A stretch of DNA of 64,000 nucleotides from Lonepinella koalarum (GTDB lineage Bacteria; Pseudomonadota; Gammaproteobacteria; Enterobacterales; Pasteurellaceae): NCBI RefSeq assembly GCF_042926695.1, contig NZ_CP170642.1, positions 620,001 to 684,000 on the forward strand, in the 5' to 3' direction. A model generated the notes under the pieces. It saw only the letters and a list, made by a program, of their open reading frames with translations. It was not told where the DNA came from and searched no databases. A program made the position numbers and the translations under genes. How positions within the stretch are numbered: position 1 is the stretch's first letter; the number at the start of each line of letters is the position of its first letter. Below, piece after piece: positions 35,442-45,800 of this stretch.

Positions 35442-37481
35442 ATGGCAACAAAAATTAATAGTAAACCTTTTATTTTGCATTCCGACTTTCAACCATCAGG
35501 TGATCAACCTACTGCTATTGCAAAATTAACAGAAAATTTAAATGATGGTCTAGCCCATCAAACTTTGCTGGGAGTGACCGGTTCGGGAAAAACATTTACT
35601 ATTGCGAATGTGATAGCTCAACTGAATCGCCCTGCCATGGTACTTGCGCCGAATAAAACCTTAGCCGCACAGCTTTATGCTGAAATGAAAGCTTTTTTCC
35701 CCGAAAATGCGGTGGAATATTTCGTGTCTTATTACGATTATTACCAACCCGAAGCCTATGTGCCGTCTAGTGATACCTTTATTGAAAAAGATGCGTCGAT
35801 TAATGATCAAATTGAGCAAATGCGATTATCCGCTACCAAATCTTTTTTAGAGCGACGAGATACTATTGTGGTGGCATCGGTTTCGGCAATTTACGGCTTG
35901 GGCGATCCGGATAGCTATTTAAAAATGATGTTGCACCTACAAACAGGCGCCATTATTGATCAACGCCAAATCTTGGCGAAATTAGCAGAATTGCAATATA
36001 CGCGTAATGATCAAGCTTTTCAACGCGGTACCTTTAGAGTACGAGGTGAAGTGATTGATATTTTCCCCGCAGAATCGGACGATCAAGCGGTTCGCATTGA
36101 ACTCTTTGATGAGGAAATCGAACGTTTAAGCCTGTTTGATCCCCTCACCGGCACCAGCTTTGGTACGATACCACGCTTTACGGTGTATCCGAAAACCCAC
36201 TATGTTACGCCGAGAGAACGGATTTTAGATGCGATAGAAAAAATTAAAGCGGAATTAGCACAACGCCGTGAACAATTTATTAAAGAAAACAAATTATTAG
36301 AAGAACAACGGATTAGCCAACGTACCCAATTTGATATTGAAATGATGAATGAACTAGGTTATTGTTCTGGCATTGAAAATTACTCCCGTTATTTATCCGG
36401 ACGGAATGAGGGTGAACCGCCACCGACCTTATTTGATTATATGCCGTCCGATGCGTTATTAATTATTGATGAAAGCCACGTTACTGTGCCACAAATTGGC
36501 GGTATGTATCGTGGTGACCGTTCGCGCAAAGAAACGCTGGTAGAATATGGTTTCCGCTTGCCATCAGCATTGGATAATCGCCCCTTGCGGTTTGAAGAAT
36601 TTGAACGGTTATCCCCACAAACCATTTATGTTTCTGCTACGCCGGGTCCCTATGAATTAGAAAAATCAGGTACGGAGATTATTGATCAGGTGGTGCGACC
36701 AACAGGCTTATTGGATCCCGAAATTGAAATCCGTCCGGTTTCCATTCAGGTGGACGATTTATTATCGGAAGCACGTCAACGAGCAGAGTGCAATGAGCGG
36801 ATATTAGTTACCACTTTAACCAAACGTATGGCAGAAGATCTTACCGATTATTTAGAAGAACACGGTGTGCGAGTACGTTATTTACATTCGGATATTGACA
36901 CTGTAGAACGAGTAGAAATTATTCGAGATCTGCGTTTAGGTGAATTTGATGTATTGGTTGGGATTAATTTATTGCGTGAAGGCTTGGATATTCCCGAAGT
37001 GTCGTTGGTGGCAATTTTAGATGCCGACAAAGAAGGTTTTTTACGTTCTGAACGCTCATTAATTCAAACTATTGGACGAGCTGCCCGAAATCTGAAAGGA
37101 AAAGCCATTTTATATGCAGATCGTATCACCAATTCCATGCAAAAAGCCATCACGGAAACTAACCGTCGCCGTGAAAAACAAATCAAATATAATCAAGAAC
37201 GAGGTATTATCCCGCAAGCGTTGAATAAAAAAGTAGGCGAATTATTAGATATTGGACAAGGGGCAATAAATAAAGCTAAAGGTAAAACCAAATCCAAAGC
37301 GAATCGTATTGAAGAACCTCAAGCCAGTTATCTAGCGAATGATCCAAAAGCCTTACAAAAAGAAATTAAAAAATTGGAGCAACAAATGTATAAATTTGCA
37401 CAAGATTTGGAATTTGAAAAAGCGGCAGCCGTCAGAGATCAATTGCATCAATTGCGTCAGAAATTTATTAGCGAAACATAA
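35442..37481 (+). CDS. uvrB: Excinuclease ABC subunit B
   Basis: The damage-verifying helicase of nucleotide excision repair. The 679 residues contain Walker A GVTGSGKTFT (about residue 45), the beta-hairpin region YYDYYQPEAYVPSSDTFIEKD as scattered landmarks, the DESH box (LLIIDESHVTVPQ), helicase motifs (VGINLLREGLDIPEVSLV, QTIGRAARN) and the C-terminal UVR domain (ALQKEIKKLEQQMYKFAQDL) that contacts UvrC. The length is normal. Confidence 0.97.
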   Translation: MATKINSKPFILHSDFQPSGDQPTAIAKLTENLNDGLAHQTLLGVTGSGKTFTIANVIAQLNRPAMVLAPNKTLAAQLYAEMKAFFPENAVEYFVSYYDYYQPEAYVPSSDTFIEKDASINDQIEQMRLSATKSFLERRDTIVVASVSAIYGLGDPDSYLKMMLHLQTGAIIDQRQILAKLAELQYTRNDQAFQRGTFRVRGEVIDIFPAESDDQAVRIELFDEEIERLSLFDPLTGTSFGTIPRFTVYPKTHYVTPRERILDAIEKIKAELAQRREQFIKENKLLEEQRISQRTQFDIEMMNELGYCSGIENYSRYLSGRNEGEPPPTLFDYMPSDALLIIDESHVTVPQIGGMYRGDRSRKETLVEYGFRLPSALDNRPLRFEEFERLSPQTIYVSATPGPYELEKSGTEIIDQVVRPTGLLDPEIEIRPVSIQVDDLLSEARQRAECNERILVTTLTKRMAEDLTDYLEEHGVRVRYLHSDIDTVERVEIIRDLRLGEFDVLVGINLLREGLDIPEVSLVAILDADKEGFLRSERSLIQTIGRAARNLKGKAILYADRITNSMQKAITETNRRREKQIKYNQERGIIPQALNKKVGELLDIGQGAINKAKGKTKSKANRIEEPQASYLANDPKALQKEIKKLEQQMYKFAQDLEFEKAAAVRDQLHQLRQKFISET

Positions 37482-37501
37482 ATGAAATATAAATTACAGA
37501 A

Positions 37502-37522
37502 AGGTCGCTCAACTAGCGACCT
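37502..37522. terminator. Hairpin between convergent uvrB and BASS transporter
   Basis: AGGTCGCT and AGCGACCT pair perfectly around CAACT. AT-rich flanks on both sides suit a bidirectional terminator. Confidence 0.65.
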
Positions 37523-37535
37523 ATTATAAAGTTAA

Positions 37536-38471
37536 TTATTGGGTGCGATTTTTAATAGTAGAAAAAATATTAGCGACAATTGGACCTGATACATTATGCC
37601 AGAAACTGAAAATAGCGCTGGGTACTGCCGCAATAGGATTAAAATGAGCCGCTGCGAGTGCTGCTCCTAAGCCTGAATTTTGCATGCCTACTTCAATAGA
37701 AATCGCTTTACTGTCATAGTTATCTAAACGTAAAAGTTTTGCCGCAGAAAAGCCAACGAGATAGCCTAAACAATTATGCAGAACAACCACAGCGAAAATC
37801 AATAAGCCTGATTCTACAATTTTGTCTTTACTAACCGCAACCACCGCAGACAAGATCAGTACAATAGAAATAACGGAAAGTAATGGCATGGTTTTGCTAA
37901 TTTCATAGATTTTCTGTTTACATAAAGCACGTACGATTAAACCTAATAAAATAGGCAGAAGTACCATTTTTAACACGGAGATAAACATAGCAGAAGCATC
38001 AATTTCTAACCATTGACTTGCAAGTACATAGAAAATAACCGGGGTAAGTAACGGGGCTAATAAAGTAGAAATAGTTGTACAGGCAACAGAAAGTGCCGTA
38101 TTACCTTTTGCCAAATAGGTCATTACATTAGATGATGTCCCGCCGGGGCAAGAACCGACTAAAATTATACCGACAGCTAAATCAGCAGGTAAAGCAAATA
38201 TTTTAGCCAGTGCAAAAGCAATAGCCGGCATAATTACAAACTGTCCGATCACGCCAATAACTACAGACCTAGGATGTTTAACGACTTCACTAAAATCATT
38301 AAATGTTAATGTAATTCCCATACCGAACATGACAATACCGAGCAAGTAAGTAATATAATGACGAATTTCTATGAAATAAGTTGGGAATTTAAAAGCCAGA
38401 AAAGCAAAAATCAATACCCAAAGAGCAAAGGTTTTACTGACAAGATGGGTTATTTTTAGTAGTGTTTGCAT
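37536..38471 (-). CDS. Bile acid:sodium symporter (BASS) family transporter
   Basis: A 311-residue inner-membrane protein with about 9-10 hydrophobic segments. The family motifs GSCPGGTSSNVMTYLAKGN and ISIEVGMQNSGLGAALAAAHF mark the two crossing helices that bind sodium and substrate. Bacterial members include the ketopantoate transporter PanS and general organic-acid carriers, so the substrate is open. It lies about 75 bp downstream of ttrR on the same strand, but I see no direct link to tetrathionate respiration. Confidence 0.88.
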   Translation of the reverse strand: MQTLLKITHLVSKTFALWVLIFAFLAFKFPTYFIEIRHYITYLLGIVMFGMGITLTFNDFSEVVKHPRSVVIGVIGQFVIMPAIAFALAKIFALPADLAVGIILVGSCPGGTSSNVMTYLAKGNTALSVACTTISTLLAPLLTPVIFYVLASQWLEIDASAMFISVLKMVLLPILLGLIVRALCKQKIYEISKTMPLLSVISIVLILSAVVAVSKDKIVESGLLIFAVVVLHNCLGYLVGFSAAKLLRLDNYDSKAISIEVGMQNSGLGAALAAAHFNPIAAVPSAIFSFWHNVSGPIVANIFSTIKNRTQ

Positions 38472-38548
38472 AATTTTCCTTATTGAGGTTATAAATAAAT
38501 GGAGAAATAAAATAGCATAAATTTCAGCCCCAAAATAGGGGAGAACGT

Positions 38549-39130
38549 TTAATCTAGCAATGATCGCTTATAAATCAATTCGGCTAAGGTTTTGGCATTC
38601 ATTTTTTGCATAATTTGAGCCCGATGGACTTCCACGGTGCGAATCGCAATATTCAATTGTTGGGCGATTTCACGGTTGATTTTGCCTTGTATGATTAACG
38701 CTAGAATTTCATGTTGTTTTGGACTAAGGGTATGATAATCCTGCTTAATTTTCTGTTTTTCATAGTTTGATAGCGTGCGTTGTTCGGCAATTTGTAAAGT
38801 GGCACGCAAGTGTTCAAAATCGACCGGTTTTTGTAAAAAATCCACCGCACCTTGCTTTAATTCAGATACCGCCATTGGGACATCCGCATAGGCAGTCATA
38901 ATAATCACCGCAAGGGTGCTTTGTATTTTACTGAGATATTGATGAACCTGTTTGCCATCCATTAACGGCATTTTCATATCTAATAATACGATACCCGGCA
39001 CAAAGTGCGGTGCATTTTGTACGAATTTTACGCTGTCTGACCAAGTGGTTACTTGATAACCCAATTGTTCCAGCAAAAACTGGGTTGAATCTAAGACACT
39101 TGGGTCGTCATCCACTAAATGAATTTGCAT
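38549..39130 (-). CDS. ttrR: Tetrathionate response regulator TtrR
   Basis: A 193-residue FixJ/NarL-type response regulator. The receiver domain has DDD near the N-terminus (VDDDPSV), the phosphoacceptor Asp in VLLDMKMPLMDG, and Lys in FLQKPVDF. The C-terminal LuxR-type helix-turn-helix reads LSPKQHEILALIIQGKIN and IAQQLNIAIRTVEVHRA. ATG 39130 overlaps the 3' end of ttrS by 23 bp. It should activate ttrBCA when phosphorylated by TtrS. An exact uptake signal is at 39003. Confidence 0.92.
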   Translation of the reverse strand: MQIHLVDDDPSVLDSTQFLLEQLGYQVTTWSDSVKFVQNAPHFVPGIVLLDMKMPLMDGKQVHQYLSKIQSTLAVIIMTAYADVPMAVSELKQGAVDFLQKPVDFEHLRATLQIAEQRTLSNYEKQKIKQDYHTLSPKQHEILALIIQGKINREIAQQLNIAIRTVEVHRAQIMQKMNAKTLAELIYKRSLLD

Positions 39131-40871
39131 AATTCCCCTTTGGTAATAATAAGTTAACTCTTGCTCCAGAACCTTGTGGCAGATTGCTGAGCTGAATATC
39201 TCCACCTTGCGATTGGATTAAACGCTGGCAAATCACCAAGCCTAAGCCTAATCCATCGGGTTTTGTGCTTTGAAATGGAACAAACGGGAAATCCAGTTGT
39301 TGTTGGGTGAAACCGCTGCCGTTATCTACAATTTCAATTTGTATTTTATCTGTGTGAATAGGTTGTACATTTATTGCAATTTGGTCAGCATTAGCCTGCA
39401 AGGCATTCAGTAAACAATTGCAGACTACCTGTTCTAACATTGTGGTACAGACATAAATCTGTAACTGAATATCACAGTTTAATTGAATTTTCGCTTGTTT
39501 ATTTTGTTGTTGCACAAAATAAATGGTACGTTGTAAGGTAGTATGTAGCAAAATGCGTTCTTTGTCATTGGCATTTTTAGCTTTCGCCCAATGGCGTAAG
39601 TTTTGTACAATTTTGACACTGCGATCGACCTGATGGATGATTTTATCTAAAACGTCTAGGATTTTATTCGTCACTTGACTGGCGTAACCGGATTGGCTTA
39701 ATTGATGTTTTAAACCCGCACTGTACATGCTAATGGCGGATAGAGGTTGATTAATTTCATGTGCAATACCCGCCGTCATTTCGCCCAATATACTTAAACG
39801 ATCGGCCTGAGCAAGTTGTTTCTGATAAAAATGTAAATCTTGATAAACCTGTTCTAGCGCTTTACTTTTGCGGTGAATTTGCCAACTTACCCAAAGATAA
39901 TTCAACAAAATAAATGATATGATGGCAATAATCCAGCCTTGATATTGTATCAGCCAATACTTCACATCCGCCCAAAGATTTTGTTGTGGATGGCGATAGA
40001 GTTCACGCAAAATATAATCTGCTTGTAAGGTAGAAAGAGGTGGTGTCCATTGGGGAAGTTCAGCGGGACTGTGGTTTAATAATAGGGTGACTAATGTTGT
40101 GGCTAAACTATGTGGCACTTTGGGCATGGCAGCCAACGACCAATTGGGCAGTAAATCCGTACTCGCCCAGCAACCAATAGTATTGGGTTTGTCGAGCAGT
40201 AAGCGAAAATCTTGTTGTTTTAATACACCTTCAATGACCAAATCTTCCAGTAAACAAACCGGCGTGATGGCAGCGTCGACTTTCTTCTCTTTAAGCCAAA
40301 AAAGTGTATTATCTACCGGAAAACCGGTAAACTGAAAATGGAGATCGTGTTTTTCGCTCAGATTATGTTGTACAAATTCATGATACCCCAATAGAAAACC
40401 ACCAAAAGCGTCATTTCCTACGGCAGCGATTTTTTTGCCTTTTAAATCCTGCAATGTCCTATACTGACTATCTGCGCGTACAATAATCGCGCTGCCTATG
40501 CGTCCAATCGTATCGTGCTGCTGGCGTGGCGAATTGAGTGTGACTAACCAACGTACGGGGGTATCATTTAAATAAAAAAATTGCGATTGATTGGTGATAA
40601 TAAAATCCAAGTCTTTGGCTTTTTCTTGTTTGAGATCGTCAAGATCCAACATCACTAGCACAAAATGATGCTCAGGATTAAGTTGCTGATTTAGCCAATC
40701 CACCCAAGGTTGCCATTTGGCATAGGTGTGAGTGGTTCCCCGCTGGGCGAGAATACCGATTTGCCAATCATTTGCTTTGGCTATCACAGGAAAAAATAGG
40801 CATAGCAAACCAATAACGCTTACATATCGCAAAAAATATTGCAAAAAAGACCGCATTTTTGGGAATTTCAT
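39108..40871 (-). CDS. ttrS: Tetrathionate sensor histidine kinase TtrS
   Basis: A 587-residue inner-membrane sensor kinase. A signal/TM segment (about residues 10-32) is followed by a periplasmic PhnD-like substrate-binding domain (WQIGILAQRGTTHTYAKWQPW, LKGKKIAAVGNDAFGG), a second TM (IIAIISFILLNYLWVSW), a dimerisation domain with the phosphoacceptor His in AGIAHEINQPLSAISMYS, and a catalytic ATPase domain (NCLLNALQANA, DNGSGF, GLGLGLVICQRL). I choose ATG 40871; the stretch upstream contains the FNR box. It partners TtrR. Confidence 0.92.
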   Translation of the reverse strand: MKFPKMRSFLQYFLRYVSVIGLLCLFFPVIAKANDWQIGILAQRGTTHTYAKWQPWVDWLNQQLNPEHHFVLVMLDLDDLKQEKAKDLDFIITNQSQFFYLNDTPVRWLVTLNSPRQQHDTIGRIGSAIIVRADSQYRTLQDLKGKKIAAVGNDAFGGFLLGYHEFVQHNLSEKHDLHFQFTGFPVDNTLFWLKEKKVDAAITPVCLLEDLVIEGVLKQQDFRLLLDKPNTIGCWASTDLLPNWSLAAMPKVPHSLATTLVTLLLNHSPAELPQWTPPLSTLQADYILRELYRHPQQNLWADVKYWLIQYQGWIIAIISFILLNYLWVSWQIHRKSKALEQVYQDLHFYQKQLAQADRLSILGEMTAGIAHEINQPLSAISMYSAGLKHQLSQSGYASQVTNKILDVLDKIIHQVDRSVKIVQNLRHWAKAKNANDKERILLHTTLQRTIYFVQQQNKQAKIQLNCDIQLQIYVCTTMLEQVVCNCLLNALQANADQIAINVQPIHTDKIQIEIVDNGSGFTQQQLDFPFVPFQSTKPDGLGLGLVICQRLIQSQGGDIQLSNLPQGSGARVNLLLPKGNYANSFSG

Positions 40872-40881
40872 GGCTATTTCC

Positions 40882-40895
40882 TTGATCTGGATCAT
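40882..40895. promoter_or_regulatory. FNR box in the ttrS-ttrB divergent region
   Basis: TTGATCTGGATCAT matches the FNR consensus TTGAT-N4-ATCAA at 9 of 10 specified bases. It lies 11 bp before the chosen ttrS start and about 130 bp before ttrB. Salmonella ttr expression needs FNR as well as TtrRS, so this fits anaerobic control of ttrBCA, although the distance to ttrB is long. Confidence 0.65.
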
Positions 40896-40970
40896 AGAAC
40901 AATGATTTATGTGGAAAACCACAATATCACTTTTTATTCATATACTTAACAATACGATCAAATCTTATTG

Positions 40971-41010
40971 ATTTCAAGTTTCTTTTATTTCAAGTGCTTT
41001 TATTTTAAGT
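40971..41010 (+). repeat. Three direct repeats before ttrB, possible TtrR sites
   Basis: ATTTCAAGT occurs at 40971 and 40987, and ATTTTAAGT at 41002, spaced 16 and 15 bp, so on one face of the helix only roughly. An inverted pair ATCAA-N6-TTGAT overlaps upstream at about 40958-40973. Regulators of the NarL class bind such repeats, so TtrR is a candidate; this is inference. Confidence 0.5.
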
Positions 41011-41026
41011 TTCAGGGAGAAATACT

Positions 41027-41764
41027 ATGGAGTTAACTAAACGAAAACTACTGAAAAATTTCTCTGCATTAACAGTGGGATCGGCATTTGTGCCGTTAAG
41101 TTATGCTGAGCAGAATTTTCAGCCAGCGCGCAGAGAAGGGAGTGCTGAACATCGTTATGGCATGTTGATTGATTTGCGACGTTGTATAGGTTGTCAGGCT
41201 TGTACGGTGAGTTGTTCAGTAGAAAATAACAGCCCGCTGGGCGAATTTCGTACCACTGTCCGTCAATATGAAGTGGTGAACGAAAACCATATGATTAACA
41301 ATGTGTTATTACCTCGTTTATGTAATCATTGTGATAACCCACCTTGTGTACCCGTTTGTCCTGTGCAAGCCACTTATCAGCGCAAAGATGGTATTGTGGT
41401 CATTAATAATGAAGCCTGTATCGGCTGTGCTTATTGTGTACAAGCCTGTCCTTATGATGCGCGTTTTATTAATGAAGAAACGAAAACCGCCGATAAATGC
41501 ACATTTTGCGCTCATCGATTAGAAGCGGGTTTATTGCCAGCCTGTGTGGAAAGTTGTGTGGGAGGTGCCAGAATTATTGGGGATTTAAAAGATCCCAACA
41601 GCACGATTAGCCAACTTATCGCGCAACATAAAGATGAACTTAAAGTGCTAAAACCTGAAGATGGTACCATTCCGCAAGTGTTTTATTTAGGTTTAGATGA
41701 TGCTTTTGTAAGCCAAGTGAAAGGTCAGCCAATGTTATGGCAAGGCTTGGAGGATGCAGCATGA
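41027..41764 (+). CDS. ttrB: Tetrathionate reductase iron-sulfur subunit TtrB
   Basis: A 245-residue electron-transfer subunit with 16 cysteines for four [4Fe-4S] clusters: CIGCQACTVSC, CNHCDNPPCVPVCP, CIGCAYCVQACP and CTFCAHR with CVESC. The N-terminal signal (LTKRKLLKNFSALTVGSAF) has Lys-Arg in place of the twin arginines of a Tat signal; the same rare KR form is known for Salmonella TtrB. It passes electrons from TtrC to the molybdenum subunit TtrA at the periplasmic side. Its stop overlaps ttrC (ATGA). Confidence 0.95.
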   Translation: MELTKRKLLKNFSALTVGSAFVPLSYAEQNFQPARREGSAEHRYGMLIDLRRCIGCQACTVSCSVENNSPLGEFRTTVRQYEVVNENHMINNVLLPRLCNHCDNPPCVPVCPVQATYQRKDGIVVINNEACIGCAYCVQACPYDARFINEETKTADKCTFCAHRLEAGLLPACVESCVGGARIIGDLKDPNSTISQLIAQHKDELKVLKPEDGTIPQVFYLGLDDAFVSQVKGQPMLWQGLEDAA

Positions 41765-42828
41765 TTAACGAAATTTTAGTTGAACCGCAACATGTCGCTT
41801 GGTTACCTTGGGCGGCGAGTTATTTCTTTTTTATTGGATTGGCAGCCACAGCGGTTGCTGAGGCGGTGATGATGAGATATGTCAAACAGGCAAGCTCACA
41901 ACAGGAATTGATTGCCGTAGCAGTGGCGTTAACCTGTGCGATTGTGGCACCGATTGCATTAACTGCCGATTTGCATCAACCCACTCGTGTTTGGCATTTT
42001 TATACCGTACTGACCTATTGGTCACTCATGTGGTGGGGCGCTTATATTTTACCGTTTTTTACCATGACCGTTGCTGCTTATTTCTTGCTGTTATTCTATC
42101 AGGTTAAACAACCGATGACGGCAAAATTAGCCGCAAGATTAGCTATCTGGTTACATTGGGTGCGTGGTCTAGTATTAATTTCAGTGGCAGCCATTTTGTT
42201 TTACACTTGTATGGAAGTGTATCAAGTGCAAGCCAGACCGCTTTGGCATAATCCTTGGTTTGCCCCACTGATTATTTTCAGTGCTTTACCGACTTCCATG
42301 TTGTTAATTCAATGGACAGTGAAATTACGCACCCAACAAAACTTGGCTTATTTACGTCATTGGGCGTTATTTAGCCTCACCCTATTTATCTTGGCGTTAA
42401 TCGGTTTATGCACCGCTTCAGGTGACATTGCTGATCAATTAACACAATTATATCAGCAAAAAACCTTGCCGATTTTCACCGCGGTTTTCGCCCTTGTAAT
42501 CGCTGGCTGGTTACTGTTACCGCCATTTCGTTTTTCCTTGGGTTTATCCGTTATCTTCGCGTTGATTTTCACCGGCATGGTGCGTTGGGTGTTATTCATT
42601 CAGGTACAAACCTTAGCCAAATATAATGCCTTAGCCAATCCCTATCATTTTGAATGGAATGCTGACGGTGGTTTAGGCATGCTTTCCATGTTGGGCTTAT
42701 GGGCGTTGGTTTCTGTGCTAATGTGGCAACTGTTAAATATGACCAAAACACCAACCGAGCAAAAAATGGCTACCCTGAATAAACCACATAGTACACCGCA
42801 TAATACACAGACAGGAGTATTATCATGA
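41761..42828 (+). CDS. ttrC: Tetrathionate reductase membrane subunit TtrC (NrfD family)
   Basis: A 355-residue integral membrane quinol dehydrogenase with about nine hydrophobic segments. Landmarks of the NrfD/PsrC fold include WLPWAASYFFFIGLAATA at the start and LTADLHQPTRVWHFY in the second helix region, close to the expected quinol site. It anchors TtrAB to the membrane and takes electrons from menaquinol. ATG 41761 overlaps the ttrB stop, and its own stop overlaps ttrA, so the three genes are translationally coupled. Confidence 0.93.
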   Translation: MINEILVEPQHVAWLPWAASYFFFIGLAATAVAEAVMMRYVKQASSQQELIAVAVALTCAIVAPIALTADLHQPTRVWHFYTVLTYWSLMWWGAYILPFFTMTVAAYFLLLFYQVKQPMTAKLAARLAIWLHWVRGLVLISVAAILFYTCMEVYQVQARPLWHNPWFAPLIIFSALPTSMLLIQWTVKLRTQQNLAYLRHWALFSLTLFILALIGLCTASGDIADQLTQLYQQKTLPIFTAVFALVIAGWLLLPPFRFSLGLSVIFALIFTGMVRWVLFIQVQTLAKYNALANPYHFEWNADGGLGMLSMLGLWALVSVLMWQLLNMTKTPTEQKMATLNKPHSTPHNTQTGVLS

Positions 42829-45800
42829 ATAGACGAAATTTACTTAAAACCGGTATCGCTTTAGGTGGAGCGGCTGCCTTTGGTGTGGGTTATGCGCCGA
42901 AAATAAAAGAAGTGACTGAGGGACTAATGAACCGTGGCAACTCAGGCGTGACTACGCAAGATGCGGTGCATGGTAATTCCTTATTGCCTGAATATGCGGT
43001 AAATAATCAACAATTATTAAGCAACGCCAATCAAGTGGTGTGCAATACCCAATGTCAAGGTTGTTGGACGCTTTGTGGGGTGCGTGCTAGAGTGGATTTA
43101 GCTGAAAATAAAGTACTGCGAATTAACGGCAATCCCTATCATCCGCTGTCTGGTGATGAATTTCTGGATTTCAACCAGTCCATTCATCAGGCACAATTAA
43201 GTGTCGCTGGCGAACAGGGACTGGCAGGACGTTCTACCGCCTGTGCCAGAGGGGCAGCATTTTTAGACGGTGTACAAAGCCCTTATCGGCTCACCCAGTG
43301 TTTAAAACGGGTAGGCAAACGTGGTGCAGGAAAATGGCAGAGTATTAGTTTTGAACAGTTGGTCAATGAAGTGGTGTATGGCGGTGATTTATTTGGTGAA
43401 GGTCATGTAGATGGGTTATTGGCTATTCGGGATTTAACCACCCCAGTGAGTGCGGAAAATCCTGAGTTTGGTGCCAAAGTGAATCAATTATTTGTCACTC
43501 ATGCAGGCCCTGAGGGCAGACAACCATTACTGCAACGTTTTGCCAATAACAGTTTTGGCACCATTAATTTTGCGTCGCATGGTTCTTATTGTGGCGTATC
43601 TTATCGGGCTGGTTCTGCTGCCTTTATGAACGATTTTGATAAAAATTCCCATGCCAAACCCGATTGGGATTATGCGGAATTTATTTTATTTATGGGAACA
43701 TCGCCAGCACAATCAGGCAATCCATTTAAACGCCAAGCACGTCAATTAGCCAAAATGCGTGCGGAAAATGATAATTTTGAATATGTCTATGTGGCACCAC
43801 GTTTAGAGCTAACTGGTACACAAGCTACGCAGAATAACCGTTGGGTGCCGATTAAATCAGGCGGTGATCTTTCCCTTGCGTTGGGAATGTTACGTTGGAT
43901 TATTGAAAATGAACGTTACAACGCCGATTATTTACAAATTCCGAGCCTAGAAAGCATGCAAAAAGCTAATGGGGTAAGCTTTTGTAATGCCACCCATTTG
44001 TTCATTGCGGACTCTACCCATAAACGCTATGGACAAGCCGTACGCTTAGATGATGTGATCGCAAGAGAACCGCCAGAAAAACCGAATGATGGCGATATTT
44101 TGGTTAAAGATCAACAAAGCGGTGAATTTATCGCCGCCAGAGATTGCCAAACTGCGGTGCTTTTTGTGGACGATTTGGTTACCTTTAAAGACGGCTCCCA
44201 AGTACAAGTTAAATCTGCTTTCCATTTATTAAAAGACTCCTGTTTCCGCTTTGAGTTAGCTGAATATGCTGAACAATGTGGCGTAAGCGTACAAATTATG
44301 CAGGATTTGGCGAAAAAATTTACTTCTTATGGACACAAAGCTTCAGTGGTTAGCCACGGTGGCACCATGCACAGCAATGGATTTTACACCACTTGGGCAT
44401 TGTTATTGCTCAACGCCATGGTCGGCAATATGAATAAAAAAGGCGGTATGAGTATGGCAGGCGGAAAATTCCGTGATTTTGCCCCTGCACCACGTTATGA
44501 CTTAGCTAATTTCCCTGATATGGTGAAACCAAAAGGCATGAATTTGGCACGCAGTAAACGCCATTATGAACAATCCAGTGAATTTAAGCGCAAAGTTGTC
44601 AACGGCGAAAATCCGTATCCAGCCAAAGCAGCATGGTATCCCTTTGTCGGCGGTCAAATGACGGAAATGATCAGCTCAGCATTGCAAGGCTATCCTTATA
44701 CAATTAAAGCTTGGATCAGCCACATGACCAACCCAATTTATGGTATGGCTGGGCTGAAATATCAAATTGAAGAACAATTAAAAGATCCGACATTATTGCC
44801 ATTATTTATCGCCGTCGATGCTTTTATGAACGAAACCACTGCACTGGCGGATTATATTGTGCCAGACACGCATAATTTTGAAAGTTGGGGATTTAGCACA
44901 CCTTGGGCGGGTGTACCGACTAAAGCCAGCACAGCACGTTGGCCGATTGTACAATCCCGCAACCAAAAAACCGCATCAGGTGAAACCGTTTGTATGGAAA
45001 GTTTTATTATTGCTATTGCCAAACAAATGCAATTAGCGGGTTTTGGTGACAATGCCATTGCGGATAAAGAAGGCAATACCTATCCGCTCAATCGTAGTGA
45101 AGACTTTTTCCTACGAGCCGCAGCGAATGTTGCCTTTGATGGTAAACAACCGGTGAATGATGCCAGCCGAGAAGATTTATTACTGACGGGCGTACAACGC
45201 TTAATGGGTGAATTTGAAAAAACCTTAAAACCCGAAGAAGTGTTAAAAGTGGCAACCATATATTGCAAAGGCGGACGCTTTGCCCCTTATCAAAGTGCTT
45301 GGGACGGTGAAAATATGCAACCAAAATGGTCAAATTGTCTGCAAATTTGGAATGAAACCGTGGCAAAAGCACGCCATTTTGCTAATGGCAAACATTATCA
45401 CGGTTGTCCGACCTATTTTGAGCCGCAATTTTCCGATAATAGCTTGCTGGAAAGCCATTATCCTGCTAAAGACTGGCCATTTAAACTGATCTCGTTTAAA
45501 TCTAATTTAATGAGCAGTATTACCGCACCTATTTTACGCTTACATGCTATTAAACCGGTCGGCTTAGTCACCATGAATAATCTTGATGCAGAAAGTTTAG
45601 GCATTAAACAAGGGGATGTGGTGGAGCTTTCTACCCCGACAGGTCGTGTAAATGTACAAATTATGACTATCGCTGGCATTATGCAGGGGACAATTGCCAT
45701 TGAACATGGCTATGGACGCACACAATCAGGCGCTAAAAGTTATTTTATTGATGGCAAGGAAGTAAAAGGTCATGCACAAATCAAACAAGGGATAAATATC

